This document shows, in pieces, positions 34,447 through 44,835 of a stretch of 64,000 nucleotides of DNA (positions are counted from its first letter, which is position 1; each line of letters begins with the position of its first letter). Under the pieces are notes generated by a model. It saw only the letters and a program-made list of their open reading frames with translations. It was not told the origin of the DNA and searched no databases. This DNA is from Crocodylus rhombifer (Eukaryota > Chordata > Crocodylia > Crocodylidae): positions 62,001 through 126,000 of the forward strand of contig JAVSML010021677.1 of NCBI GenBank assembly GCA_038503035.1, written 5' to 3'. A program made the translations under genes and the position numbers.

Positions 34447-34700
34447 GACCACATCTTCACAAGACACTGACTGCACTGTAGCCCGATGCTGCTGCACAGG
34501 AGCAGTGGCAAAAACAGTGATGCGACGCTATTGTGCAGTAGTTATTAGGCTACCACACAGTAGCGTCACAAAAAATGTGTTCGGCATCACTACTGCACAG
34601 TAAGTCTGGTTATTGTTAATTTATTTCGTACTTGTTTATACAAGTACTAAATAAATGCGTAGTAGCTACTGTGCACTAGTGTCTCGTGTAGATGCAGCCA
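34447..34700. mobile_element. Chompy-like MITE, copy 2
   Basis: About 254 bp with inverted ends ccacatcttcacaagac / gtctcgtgtagatgcagcc. Interior contains repeated 'actgcacagtag' motifs shared with the copies at 53286-54018. Confidence 0.65.
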
Positions 34701-35727
34701 CTGAGACATGTGAGAATAACTGTCTCCAAAATCCTCTGACTTTGATAGCCCACCCTCAGGGAAATGGATAAGTCAAGAGGCACGTTGCATAACTTATGGT
34801 GTTTGAACGATTGAGTGTTGCTCAGTTGAGAGGATTCAGAACTGATCTGGCTAATTTGATAAGTAATTATCACAACATTGTGATATGTAAATTAGCTGTT
34901 CATTCTTTCCCCACTTCCTATTCTCTCAGTGAAAGCTGTTACTGGTAAAAGAGGTATAAAGTGATCAAAATTTAAGGAGCTAAATATTTCCCTCAATTTA
35001 CTCCTTTGTAGCATTTCAACCACATAATGGAGTTACGAAGCTGCTGTAAGTGGGAAATGCCATTACCACTGACACAGGGAGAGGAATCTACTCCACTCTG
35101 TGCACCTAAACGCAAAGGACATTTAGGATTTTGTCACGCATTACACTTTGCATGTGCTAACTGTACTTAAAAGGCTAGCACTGAGTGTTGAAGCAGTAAA
35201 ACATATGCTAAGTGACATCATAGCTAGCAAAATTAGGACTTTTCCCATGAGGCGTATACTGTACTATACTATCTACTGTACTATACTACTATACTATCCA
35301 GATCATATTACCTAACATGCACTGAGCTGACACCCGACTGCTCCACAGAGGTAATTCAATCAGGAGACTCTGATGCCGTGCCAAGGCTGGGACTATAACG
35401 ATCAATTGTTTTTCAGTCCCAGCCCCACCACTGCACCAGAACTAGCTGAAGACTCCTCGTGCGACAGAGGACTGGGAACAACTAACACCTGTTTGCTGGT
35501 CCCTGCCCCCTGCAGCACACCATAGCATACCAGAGTCTTCAACGGTTCTGGTACTGAGGATGTGTTTTATTTCAGTCATAATAAGCATTACTGTGCAATT
35601 GCTCAGAAAACTTTCTAACTCATAGTAAGTGTTACTGTGATCAAAACAAAATACACCCTAAGTGTCATGTGTGGTAAGGCCCTTAGCTGTTGAGCTCCAA
35701 TGACTGGAATCCATCCATAGGAGCAAT
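34701..35727. other. Intergenic; short 'actatact' microsatellite at 35258-35300
   Basis: Irregular CTATACTACT repeat of about 45 bp; otherwise nothing recognised. Confidence 0.4.
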
Positions 35728-35968
35728 GGGTGTCTACACATGTGCTCTGGGGTGGGAGGGCAGCATTTTAATTAAAGCAGCTCCTGAACAGCTGCTGTAA
35801 TTACAGTGCTGCAATATCACATGTATTCAGCATCCCACATTTCAAAATGGTCACAGGAGCACTTTAACTAAAGTTCATTCAACAAGGTTTGGTTACAACA
35901 CCCTTGCCACTATTTTGAAATGTGGGATGCTGAATACATGTGATGCTGCAGAATATGTATAGGCACCC
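35728..35968. mobile_element. Chompy-like MITE, copy 3, with 31-bp perfect stem
   Basis: 241 bp, ends gggtgtctacacatgtgc and (reverse complement) gggtgcctatacatattc. Arms at 35818-35848 and 35912-35942 are exact reverse complements over 31 bases (arm begins cacatgtattcagcatccc), with a 63-base loop. Confidence 0.75.
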
Positions 35969-37627
35969 TTTGGGCCTAGTTCAGATAATGGAGAACTTCC
36001 TGCATTTTATTGTTGGCAGGTAGCACCCCACTTTTCATACCCACAAATAGAAATTATTAAATTTTGTAGCTAGAACTTCCAAATCCCATAGTTTTACAAT
36101 AATGTACCACATTCAGACAAATATGCACTGTCGCAAAGAATAATTCTCTGTAGTGCACTTTGGATTAACATTTGCAATGACATGAGTAGAACTTTTTTGA
36201 CGAAACCTGTAATTCTGTTTTTAAAATACCCACCTGTGATGTTTTAGAGATACGTGAAACATGAAGTGTTCTTCTGCTCCAAATACTGGCAACTGCAAAT
36301 GCAAAAAAAAAAAAGGTGGCTCGAAATCTCACCAGAGACAGAAAGCAACACAAATGCTTTCTGTTTCACAAATGTTTATAACATTTTAGCAAATAATGGC
36401 ACAGCTGCAACACACAATGAAGTTACAAATCTAAAGTGCTGTTTTTAACTACGTATCATTGTAATACTGAGATAATCCACTAGGCAGTTCAAAACATAAC
36501 TTGGACCAATTCCCAAGTGGTGAAAAACACTAATAGCTTCTGTCCCCATATGCTCTTAAAGAGCGAGCCTAACAACATTTATCTTTGTATGATTCCCTCC
36601 TATAGTATAAACATGGAGAAACTCTCGCATATGAGGCAGACCAAAACACAGTACACACTATCAGTAACTGCAACAACATTTCTAGAATACCACCACACTG
36701 GAGCCAGTGCACAAGTTGTTTTTTGGCATGCATTTGATGTGGCATTTTAATATACTCCCCTGAGAAAAATACAGCACTTAAAGTATACATACAGCAATAA
36801 GTAAAATGTTAACCCTTTAAGCATTGTAAAATAACAAGGAACAGTCTAACAGTCCAGTGATTTCAGAAGTACATCCATTTACAAGAGGATATAAGAGTAG
36901 CCAAGAGTGCATGAGCGCTTAGCTGAGATCATTTTATGCTAGGTATTTTAAGCCTGACCCTTCACCAAGTGCCCATTATGTTGGGTGCCTTTGTGTTTCG
37001 TTGCCCAGCTTGAAAACAGAGGACATAAAAACATGGTTTTGCAGTTTTTCAAAAGCATGGAAAACCTGCAAAGCCAGTTGAACTCACTGGGTGTTGCAGT
37101 GCTCAGTATTTCACAGGAGTGTTCACAATAAGGTGTCTCAGTTTGAATTCCTGATTCTATCCTATGGTAGGGAAATGGATAAATGGAAGAAAAGCCTCCT
37201 GCTAAAACTACTGCTAGCTTGTGTTTTGGGGCTGAATGTGTGTACTGGAGAGAGAAATCCTGACTGATCTGTGGAGCACTGATTTATAAATACTGTATTA
37301 ACTCAAATGCACAGTTAGGTTTTCTTTTCCCCAATTGCATTTTACATTCACATACCAGAAACTCCCCTGCCCCATTAAACATAGTGTCTATCATTAAACT
37401 AGTGTTAAAAGCAGCATGTGCTCAGTAATGGAAATCAACTATGAAGTTGATTAAATGCAGTCAACACTGAGCATGACTATAAATCACATGTCCCATATTA
37501 GGCAAACATGCTGGGGTTTGTTTTTTTTTGGCTTGAGGCTGAATTAGTTCTAAACTGCAAATCGACTGAGCCAAGCTCAATCATTAAATCTCTATGACTC
37601 TACCACTGGGCAAGTCTCCTCACAGGC
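35969..37627. other. Intergenic, no gene recognised
   Basis: AT-rich DNA. Overlapping short open frames on both strands at 36165-36790 have no domain. No named repeat. Confidence 0.4.
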
Positions 37628-37631
37628 CCAC

Positions 37632-37721
37632 CAGTTTGGGACTTTGGATACCCCCCAAATCCATGGCAGGCATCCTATGTGCAGGCCTCAAGCCCAAAGG
37701 TATTGGAGTTTGGATGCCCCC
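37632..37721. repeat. 90-bp direct repeat, left copy
   Basis: Starts cagtttgggactttggatac. Matches 38867-38956 in the same orientation with several differences. The pair flanks the CR1 copy at 38010-38795. Origin unknown. Confidence 0.65.
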
Positions 37722-38009
37722 TAGTCACACTTTGTCCTAGCCAAAAAGCCAAAGGAGCAAGCCAGGGGGAAAGCGCAAATGCAGTCCCCATCCACAAAAT
37801 TGTGCAGTCAAGTTTTCTGCATTTGGGAAACTTGCAGGGGTCCACCTGCCTGGAGTGCAATAGACAGCCCTCATCCTGGGAAAAGCTGTTGATCATCATA
37901 TCTTCCATGCACAACCTCTCCCCAAACATGTGGCTAGGAACCTACAAGCATTGGTGGGGTTTGGAGTTTTTTTGGAATTTTTTTCATATTCCTGGTCAAA
38001 TTAGCTAAA

Positions 38010-38795
38010 TCAGTTCTGAATCCTCTCACTGAAAAATGCAAGGTGCTCCACCTTGGGGAACCTCCCCGCCCCCGCAGCACGCTTATAGGCTTGGCAAAAG
38101 GGACTTGGTCCCTTTGCTGCTAAAAGGGACTTGGAGGTCATAATTGACCACAAAATGAATATGAGCCACCAATGTGATGTTGCACCTGGTAAAGCGAGCA
38201 AAACTCTGGCTTGGATCCATAGATGTGTCTCAAGCAAATCCCAGGATGTCATCCTCCCACTGTACTTGGCCTTGGTGAGGCCACAGCTGGAGTACTGCAT
38301 CTAATTCTGGGCTCCACAATTTAAAAAGGACGTGGAAAAACTTGAGAGTCCAGAGGAAAGCTATGCGTATGATCAGAGGCCAGGAGAACAGGCCCTTTGA
38401 TGAGAGGCTGAGAGCCATGGGACCCTTCAGCCTGGAAAAGCACAGGCTCAGGGGGACCTGGTGGATGCCTATAACTATATAAGGGGTGTACATCAGGATC
38501 TGGGGGAACACCTGTTCACCAGAGCACCCCAAGGGATGACAAGGTCCAATGGTCACAAACTCCTCCACGACTGTTTCAGACTGGACATATGGAAAAACTT
38601 CTTTACCATCCAAGCCCCCAAGGCCTGGAATACACTCCCTCCAGAGGTGGTACAAGCACCTACTCTGGACTCTCTTAAAAAACATTTGGATGTTTATCTT
38701 GTTGGGATCGTTTAGCTCTAGCTGAATTCCTGCCCCTGGGGCAGGGATCCTCCGAGGTCCCTTCCGGCCTTAACGTCCATGAAATCTATAAAACT
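38010..38795 (+). mobile_element. CR1 LINE 3' end
   Basis: Plus-strand CR1: the last part of ORF2 ('aatgcaaggtgctccaccttgggg' at 38034 on, 'gagtactgcatctaattctgggctccac' near 38290) followed by the 3' UTR and the tail 'gggatcctccgaggtcccttccggccttaac..ccatgaaatctataaa'. About 790 bp, 5' truncated, many stops. Confidence 0.88.
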
Positions 38796-38866
38796 GAGTA
38801 ACACTCAATTGTTCAAATACCATATGTGATGCTGCAACTGGGAAGTATCCTTCACCCCAGACTTTT

Positions 38867-38956
38867 CAGTTTGAGGCTTCAGATACTGCCAAACCCATTG
38901 GTGGACATCCTACATCCAGGCCCAAGCCCAGAGGCTTGGGATTCAAATACCCCCAT
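38867..38956. repeat. 90-bp direct repeat, right copy
   Basis: Starts cagtttgaggcttcagatac. See the left copy at 37632-37721. Confidence 0.65.
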
Positions 38957-39748
38957 GTCTTACAAGAAGAATAACTTAGGGCACCTCATCTAAATAAGAC
39001 ATATAGCAGTACCTATTGCATGCAGTCCCCCTTAGCTCTGACTCTTTTTATATCATGGCAAGCCATATTGAGTACATTTTGACTTCTTCACTCCCACAGG
39101 CAAACTGCACCTTTCTTTCCCATTTCCAATTATTCCTGTTTCTTCACCAGCCTTAAATGTCTAGCAAACATCACCAAATCAGGCCCCAAGCAGTTCACCA
39201 AGAATCTCTCTTTTGCCCACTGCTGTTCAGCCTATGATTAATGTGACCCCACCCTCCATGAGGTGGAGCCAGCCCAGGTTGCCCTGCATCTCATCTGCAT
39301 ATAACATTTTGGAGGATCCCAGGACTCCTGATCAGAACACCAGGTTCCAGTCATGAGTAGGGAGCTAATTAGCACATGGATCCTTTGTGGGAGGTATCTG
39401 GAGTACGCACATACTGAGCAGTGCTGAGCTGTGGGGTTGCCATGGCTTAAAATGTTTTTGACTCTGATGAGGCCTAGCCCAATGAACTATATGGTAAAGC
39501 ATGAGCCTTTTGTATATATTACAGTGTGGACGCGACATCCATTGTGACTAGTAACCTGAAAATCCAACTGTATTGGGAGAGTAATTGGGTATCCAAGAAC
39601 CGTTAGAGAGCCAAGCACTATTTACCTTAAATTCTACTTCACACTTACTGATTCCTACTGCAATACTAGATCCATTACAAGTCCAACAAAACTTTCCAGG
39701 GGTGGCATGCACTAGTCATATATAGTCAGCTCGGCTACGGCTTATATC
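38957..39748 (-). other. Region beyond the retroviral remnant, not assigned
   Basis: Expected position of the rest of env and a 3' LTR for the provirus at 39749-44354, but no similarity to the LTR at 44026-44354 was seen and no long open frame exists. The 3' part of the provirus is probably missing or too decayed to recognise by eye. Confidence 0.35.
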
Positions 39749-39967
39749 TTACCAGGTTTCATTTCTTTGGAAATCTGAATAATAAGGAGCTGACACTTGG
39801 GTCGCATTCAAGGGTACTGGTATCATGGGTATCCCTCCAGTGGAATGGATAGGGATGTGATTACATATCCAACAATGATAGACGTTTAAGTCTATCCTAA
39901 TTTGGTTAACTAAAAACATAAACACATTCCCATGTGCCAGGTTTAAAAGTTCAGTACAAACAGCCAA
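39749..39967 (-). pseudogene. ERV env-like N-terminal fragment
   Basis: A 72-codon frame directly downstream of the integrase remnant. It contains a Cys-Trp-Ile-Cys motif followed by 'HIPIHSTGGIPMIPVPLN', similar in style to the start of surface glycoproteins of class I endogenous retroviruses. The position fits env. The frame ends after 72 codons and no transmembrane subunit was recognised, so the call is tentative. Confidence 0.4.
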
Positions 39968-40022
39968 TAGAAGGGATTCTATGTTTGGTTATTAATGGGG
40001 TCTTTTCTTGGAGTCTTAATCT

Positions 40023-40478
40023 TTAATCCTTGGTTTCGTCAGGGGGAACAGTCTTTTTGCAGTGCGATGCGTGGATCCAAGTAGATAGTCCCCAACACTT
40101 TACTGCAGTGTTAGTGGTGAGAAGAACCTGGAACAGACCTATCCAGCGGGGTTCTAAAGCTGAATTTATTTGGTGGATTTTTACATGAACCCAATTTCCT
40201 GGCTGCAAGGAAAGGCAGGCTTCTTCAGGCTCTCTGGGTAAAGCTTCTTGGACCTGTGAACGAAAGGCCTTAAGGACTCTTTGGCTGGATGTCCTCCACC
40301 CTGCAGCCTGCCTGTAGAGCAAGAAGCCAGCTGGATGAATGGTTGTACAACACAGAACCAGTAGGGTTTTCAACTGCTTTATGTAAACTGTTTTAACTTC
40401 CACCAGTTCATCTGAACACTTGTACTCACCCTCTGTGTCATTAACTGGGATGTAACCTTCCACAGCCAAAAAGAACAC
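40023..40478 (-). pseudogene. ERV integrase C-terminal fragment
   Basis: A 151-codon frame (its ATG is internal, not a true start). The stretch 'LQPGNWVHVKI' followed by 'EPRWIGLFQVLLTTNTAVK' and 'WIHASHCKK' corresponds to the C-terminal DNA-binding domain of gammaretrovirus-type integrases, where a P-x-W-x-G-x-(Y/F)-x-V-L block is conserved. The catalytic core and zinc-binding domain are not visible upstream; the region 40480-40884 between here and the CR1 insertion is unreadable. Confidence 0.75.
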
Positions 40479-40884
40479 AATTTACGTAAGGGGAAAAAAG
40501 TGCAAAAAACTGCTGGAGACTGGATACATTCCTTCTCACACATTATAGTAAAGTAGAGGTCAGAAAATAACCCCATATAGCTTACTGTCTTATATGCATT
40601 ATTATATTATTATCTTCATTATAAAGATAACCACTACCCTGAATTCATATACTTAATGGAGTGAGGTGCCTTCTGATTTACTTTGTGGCCAGTGAAAAGG
40701 CTATTCATGGTTTCAGCACCCAGGTAGTTTCTGTACGTTGCATATTATCACTTCCACACACGACTTTTAGGATTTGAATTGTGGGTTTTCTCAACATGAC
40801 AATTAGCAGCAATAAGTAGATCTCGGTCTTAATATGGAAGCCTATTGTGCTGAACAGAATGGATGGTTTCATAGTACCAAGTAC

Positions 40885-41135
40885 TGACTGAGAGTAGATT
40901 CAGGCTAGATATCAGGAGGCAGTACTTCACAGTCAGGACAGCTAGGATCTGGAACCAACTGCCAAGGGAAGTGGTGCTCTCTCCTACCCTGGGGGTCTTC
41001 AAAAGGAGGCTAGATAATCACCTAGCCAGGGTCGTTTGACCCCAACATTTTTTCCTGCCCATGGCAAGAGGTCAGACTTGATGATCTGCTCAGGTCCCTT
41101 CCAACCCTACCAACCATGAAACTATGAAACTGTGA
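40885..41135 (+). mobile_element. CR1 LINE 3' end inserted in the provirus
   Basis: Plus-strand CR1 tail: 'ttcaggctagatatcaggaggcagtacttcacagtcagg', through 'ctagataatcacctagccagggtcg', ending 'aggtcccttccaaccctaccaaccatgaaactatgaaac'. It lies within pol of the minus-strand provirus and so post-dates it. Confidence 0.88.
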
Positions 41136-41393
41136 ACACATTTCATTAGTGCTTGACAATACTGTAATACAAGATCATCAGGTAAGTGGATATTAATCCG
41201 AGAAGGTGGTAAGGGGGGGGAGGTGGAAGTTGCCCTATGCAATTGCTCAGCCTGAGGGGTGTAAGGGCCACAGCTCTGGCAGCAGAGTCAGTCAGAGTAT
41301 TTCCACGCATAACTTTATTCTGGGAAGACTGGTGAGCAACACATTTAATAATAGCAACAACAACAGGTAATTGAAGGGCATCTAATAAGGTGG

Positions 41394-41745
41394 CTATATA
41401 AGAACCATTACGAATTGGTGTGCCATTTGAGGTAAGAAACCCACATTGTTTCCATTATTGCCCGTAGTCATGGACCACACCAAATGCATAACGCAAATCT
41501 GTATATATATTAACATTTTTACCTTTGGCAAGGGTACAGGCATGAGTGAGGGCATCAAGTTCAGCAATTTGGGCCGAATAGACAGAAGATAAAAAATTAC
41601 TTTCGAGTACCTTGTGCTGGGAACATACAGCGTAACCTGCAACAAGAGAACCTTTAGAATTTCTTAGGCATGACCCATCAACCAACAGGACTAGGTCAGC
41701 ATTTGGAATAGGAATATCTTTAAGATCAACCCGGGGTAAAGTCAA
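41394..41745 (-). pseudogene. ERV RNase H fragment
   Basis: Two overlapping frames (41745-41455 and 41645-41394) cover an RNase H domain with a frameshift near 41460. Visible active-site motifs are 'LVDGS' (first Asp), 'AQIAELDALTHA' (Glu) and 'NIYTDLRYAFGVVHD' (second Asp and a later Asp). This is the D-E-D-D arrangement of retroviral RNase H. Downstream pol is missing or decayed until integrase at 40478. Confidence 0.8.
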
Positions 41746-41775
41746 ATGAGCGGTAACAGTAAGGCAGTCATGAGG

Positions 41776-42048
41776 CTAGCCATCAGAAGGTACACGTAAC
41801 AAGGAAGCAGGATTAAGTACTGGGCACCGAACTAAAGTAATGTGTGCTGCAGAAAGTAGTAGAATTTCATATTTAGTTAAACAAGCATTTGAAAGGTGCT
41901 GGGTTTTGGTTTTTAAAAGAAGTGCAGCCACTGAGTGAGGTACGGCAACAGTTAAAGGTGAAGCTAGAACAATATTTGCAGAGGATTCCACAAGAATGGC
42001 GGCATAGGGTCCAGACTGATCAACAGGTAAAAGTGGTGAAAGTATCAA
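41776..42048 (-). pseudogene. ERV reverse transcriptase connection-region fragment
   Basis: A 90-codon frame immediately upstream of RNase H, including 'LTVAVPHSVAALLLK' and 'VLNPASLLRVPSDG', which fit the region linking polymerase and RNase H in gammaretrovirus-type pol. The polymerase palm and fingers (including the catalytic YxDD) are not present. The fragment begins about 20 bases after gag ends, which marks an internal deletion. Confidence 0.7.
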
Positions 42049-42069
42049 GTTACTATCCCTTAGGCAGTC

Positions 42070-43213
42070 CTAATATTGAGATGCAGAATTTTGGGGAAGA
42101 GGCGGGGAAAATTGCTGATGTTGTTGATTTGGAAAGTTTCCCATTAAAGGGGTAGAGATAGGCAGTCTGTTGGGACATTCTCCTTTCCAATGACCAGTTT
42201 GACCACAGTAAAAACAGAAAGAATGGTCAATGGAGGAAACATTTGTCTCCCAGCACCTGCATCCCCTTCCTCTGCTTCGTAAATTCCTTTTTCCATGTCC
42301 TTGTCCTCTAGGGTAATAAGTTTGAAGTTGCAAAGCCATTAACTTGGCTTCATTACTTTCTTTCTTTCTTTCCTGGCACACTAAACAATGGTTAGCAACC
42401 GGAACTAGATCATCTAGTGGTTTTGTTTGCTAGCCCACACAGATGATATGCAATTGGTCTCCTAATTTAGGCTGTAAGTCTTGGACAAATGCGGCTGTGA
42501 TTGCTTCCCGAGCGTTTTGGGTAGCTTCATCTATTCTGGAGTGTCTTTCAAAGACTTGAGCTTGTCTAAATAGTTTGCTGGAGACTCTCCTTTATTCTGT
42601 TTACAATTATTAATTTTAGCCCAATCAGTTTTCTTAGGGCATATAATAGATATTGCTTCTAGTAATTGGTGTTGGGCGGTTGAGAGATCTGTCCCATGAC
42701 CAGGGCCCATCTGCTTCATGTATTAGGCGTTGTCAGACTTCAGAAGGAAGTATGGCATGCAAAAGCTGGTTCATATCAGACCATGTAGGGTTGTAACAGT
42801 TAATAGCAGTCTGGAGCTCTTCTTTAAACTTCTGGGGTTTTTCCCTGATGTTAGGAAACTCTTTAACTAGATTTCTTAAATCTCCTGGTGTCCAAGGGGC
42901 ATGTACTGTTACCAAGCCTTGTGCACCTGGGAATTGGCGCAATGGTGCTAGAATAACAGGGTCCTTTTTCTGGCATCTGTTATTTAAACTTACAGGGGAA
43001 TGTGAACCTGCAGAAGCACCCTTCAGACTACAAGGTGGAGATTCTAATCCAGGTGGAAGGTGTTCGGGGTAAGGTGGTGGTTGGATCAAACAAGAAGTGC
43101 TTTCTAAAATAGTCTACAGACTCATTCTCGGTCTCATGAGTTAGTTGGGGATATAATGGGGTAGAAGGTGCTGAGGCAAGATCAGCCTGGCCAGGGCTGT
43201 GTCTATTTTTCAA
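42070..43213 (-). pseudogene. ERV gag remnant (matrix end, capsid, nucleocapsid)
   Basis: Three successive minus-strand frames. 43213-43028 is a Pro-rich matrix end; 43089-42733 starts with a 'PPPYPE' late-domain-like motif and continues into capsid ('FPGAQGLVTVHAPWTPGDL', 'LVKEFPNIREKPQKF'); 42719-42531 continues capsid; 42381-42070 is nucleocapsid with one CCHC zinc knuckle, CFYCGQTGHWKGEC. Stops lie at about 42720, 42530 and 42435. The single knuckle and basic region (RSRGRGCR) fit gammaretrovirus-type gag. Confidence 0.85.
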
Positions 43214-44002
43214 TTACTTGATTTCTGCTTTTAATTTTTCTTGGGAGTCTTTAAGACTCCTTAGCCAGGATTCTTGTTGCCTCTTATTACCTTTTTCATA
43301 CCAATCAAAATAGACATCCCACTGTATTTGTGGTATCTTGCTACCTCTAGAGTTTTTCAGAGGTGAATTAGTTTATCAAGATCAAAGGTTCCTTCTAAAG
43401 GAAATTGTTTTGGAGACTTATCCCTGGTACCAATTCCATTTACCTTAAAAACCTACACTTGTTTTGACCATAATGTGTGCACATATAACCTGCTGGGGTT
43501 TTTTGGTGGGGTTGGGATGTCCTTTGATCCAGATCCCCCCATTCCTCAATTTACACCGAACACTCACACAGGAAAGAGGGTAAGGGATCCGATGTGCTGG
43601 TTACCGGGGATGGGAAAAGGAAAAACCTGTCCACAGGGTCACGAGGTTCCAGTTGGGCCCCCTTGCTTTCAAGTCTGGCTTTATAGACAGCCTTGGGCCG
43701 ACTAGACCCAACCTTAGTCCCAGACCTGATCAGCAGCTCATATTCCTCAGTTCACACAAATTCCTCAGTTCACACAAGGGAATTTCAAACCGGTTTCATA
43801 CACCCTTTAGAGTGTCTGACAAGTTCGTGTTTCAAAAGTTCAACTGGCGTAAGCTCAAACTGGTTTCCCAACCCTCATGGGCAGTCCTCCACCAATAACC
43901 CCTTCAGAGATTTCAAAAGGTCTCTCTTACCTTGATTTGGTGCCTGGGGTTTTGGAGGGGAACGGTCCGCAAGCCTGTCAGTACTCTCAGCTGAGCGTTG
44001 CC

Positions 44003-44020
44003 ATCTGAGTCACAGCACCA
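44003..44020 (-). promoter_or_regulatory. Retroviral primer-binding site, tRNA-His type
   Basis: On the minus strand it reads TGGTGCTGTGACTCAGAT, five bases after the LTR. It matches the 3' end complement of tRNA-His used by HERV-H-type elements, with two C-to-T/G-to-A changes at CpG sites. Confidence 0.8.
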
Positions 44021-44025
44021 AGAAT

Positions 44026-44354
44026 TGTGGAAGAAACATGCTTCACCTTGTGTTTGGTTTCGAAGTTGTCAAAAACTCTTTATCTAACAGCGGCTGCTGG
44101 GGAGGACACCAAGCCTCTCCTCCGCAGAGAGTTGAAGCAAGCTTTTATAAGTATCCATAACAAATCACATGATGCAAGATATGACAAGTGGAAAATCACT
44201 GGTTTGAACAAAAAAGTTCCAGGAGGGCATAAACTGGCCTGACCTTTTGACCCTTTGACCTACATTGTGGAAATCTTACAGTCCACCTTAAGATAACATG
44301 GAGGTCTGGGGTTTTCTTCTCAACATGGAGGCCTGGGGTTCTTCTTCCTCCACA
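44026..44354 (-). mobile_element. ERV 5' LTR
   Basis: 329 bp; on the minus strand it starts TGTGGAGGAAG and ends CTTCCACA, so it has TG...CA with inverted termini. A TATA-like ttataaaagc on the minus strand is near 44148-44157. Adjacent to the primer-binding site, so it is the 5' LTR. Confidence 0.85.
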
Positions 44355-44835
44355 CTATAAAGGAAAGGTTACCAAAGTTCTGCTGAAATCAGTGAGGCAA
44401 CTGTGTTTTGACCAGCTAAAGTGTAAAACAAGTCTTTCTCAGGCAAAAATAACGACACAGAGAACACAAATAGAATATGACGTGCAGCTGAATCTTGCTG
44501 GGTTTTTCAGTTTTCATAGCTGTGGTATGAACACATATATGCATGCCCCTGTCCGCTTTGGAGGGGTTAAGATGTGTCATGTGATAATTCAGACTCTTCA
44601 TAGACATTATATTAAGCTTTCTGCATTCCCCTTTTTCATTTGGGTCTTCTACTTACTGAGAAAGTACACACTTATATACATTCATGTTGTAAGACTGAGT
44701 TACAGCTATGTTCAAAGCAAGAAGGTTTGATTTGTTAAAGCCTGCAAAGACTAAAATGCTAGTGATGAATAAATAGCATTTTCTCTTAAGTGCTGGAATG
44801 CCCCCCTTTGTTTCTCCCATGGCTGATAAAGTTAT

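Larger units (their letters stand above)
39749..44354 (-). mobile_element. Defective endogenous retrovirus, minus strand
   Basis: Order along the minus strand: LTR (44354-44026), primer-binding site (44020-44003), leader, gag (about 43213-42070), then pol from the end of reverse transcriptase (42048) through RNase H, a CR1 insertion (40885-41135), the C-terminal part of integrase (40478-40023), and an env-like start (39967-39749). Protease and most of reverse transcriptase are missing between 42069 and 42049. The gag zinc knuckle, His-type primer site and gamma-type pol features suggest a class I (gammaretrovirus-related) element. Many stops; no functional protein is encoded. Only one LTR was found. 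Confidence 0.85.

Noticed and set aside
38957..39748. 3' LTR for the provirus
   Set aside because: No match to the 5' LTR termini or body was found by eye in this interval.
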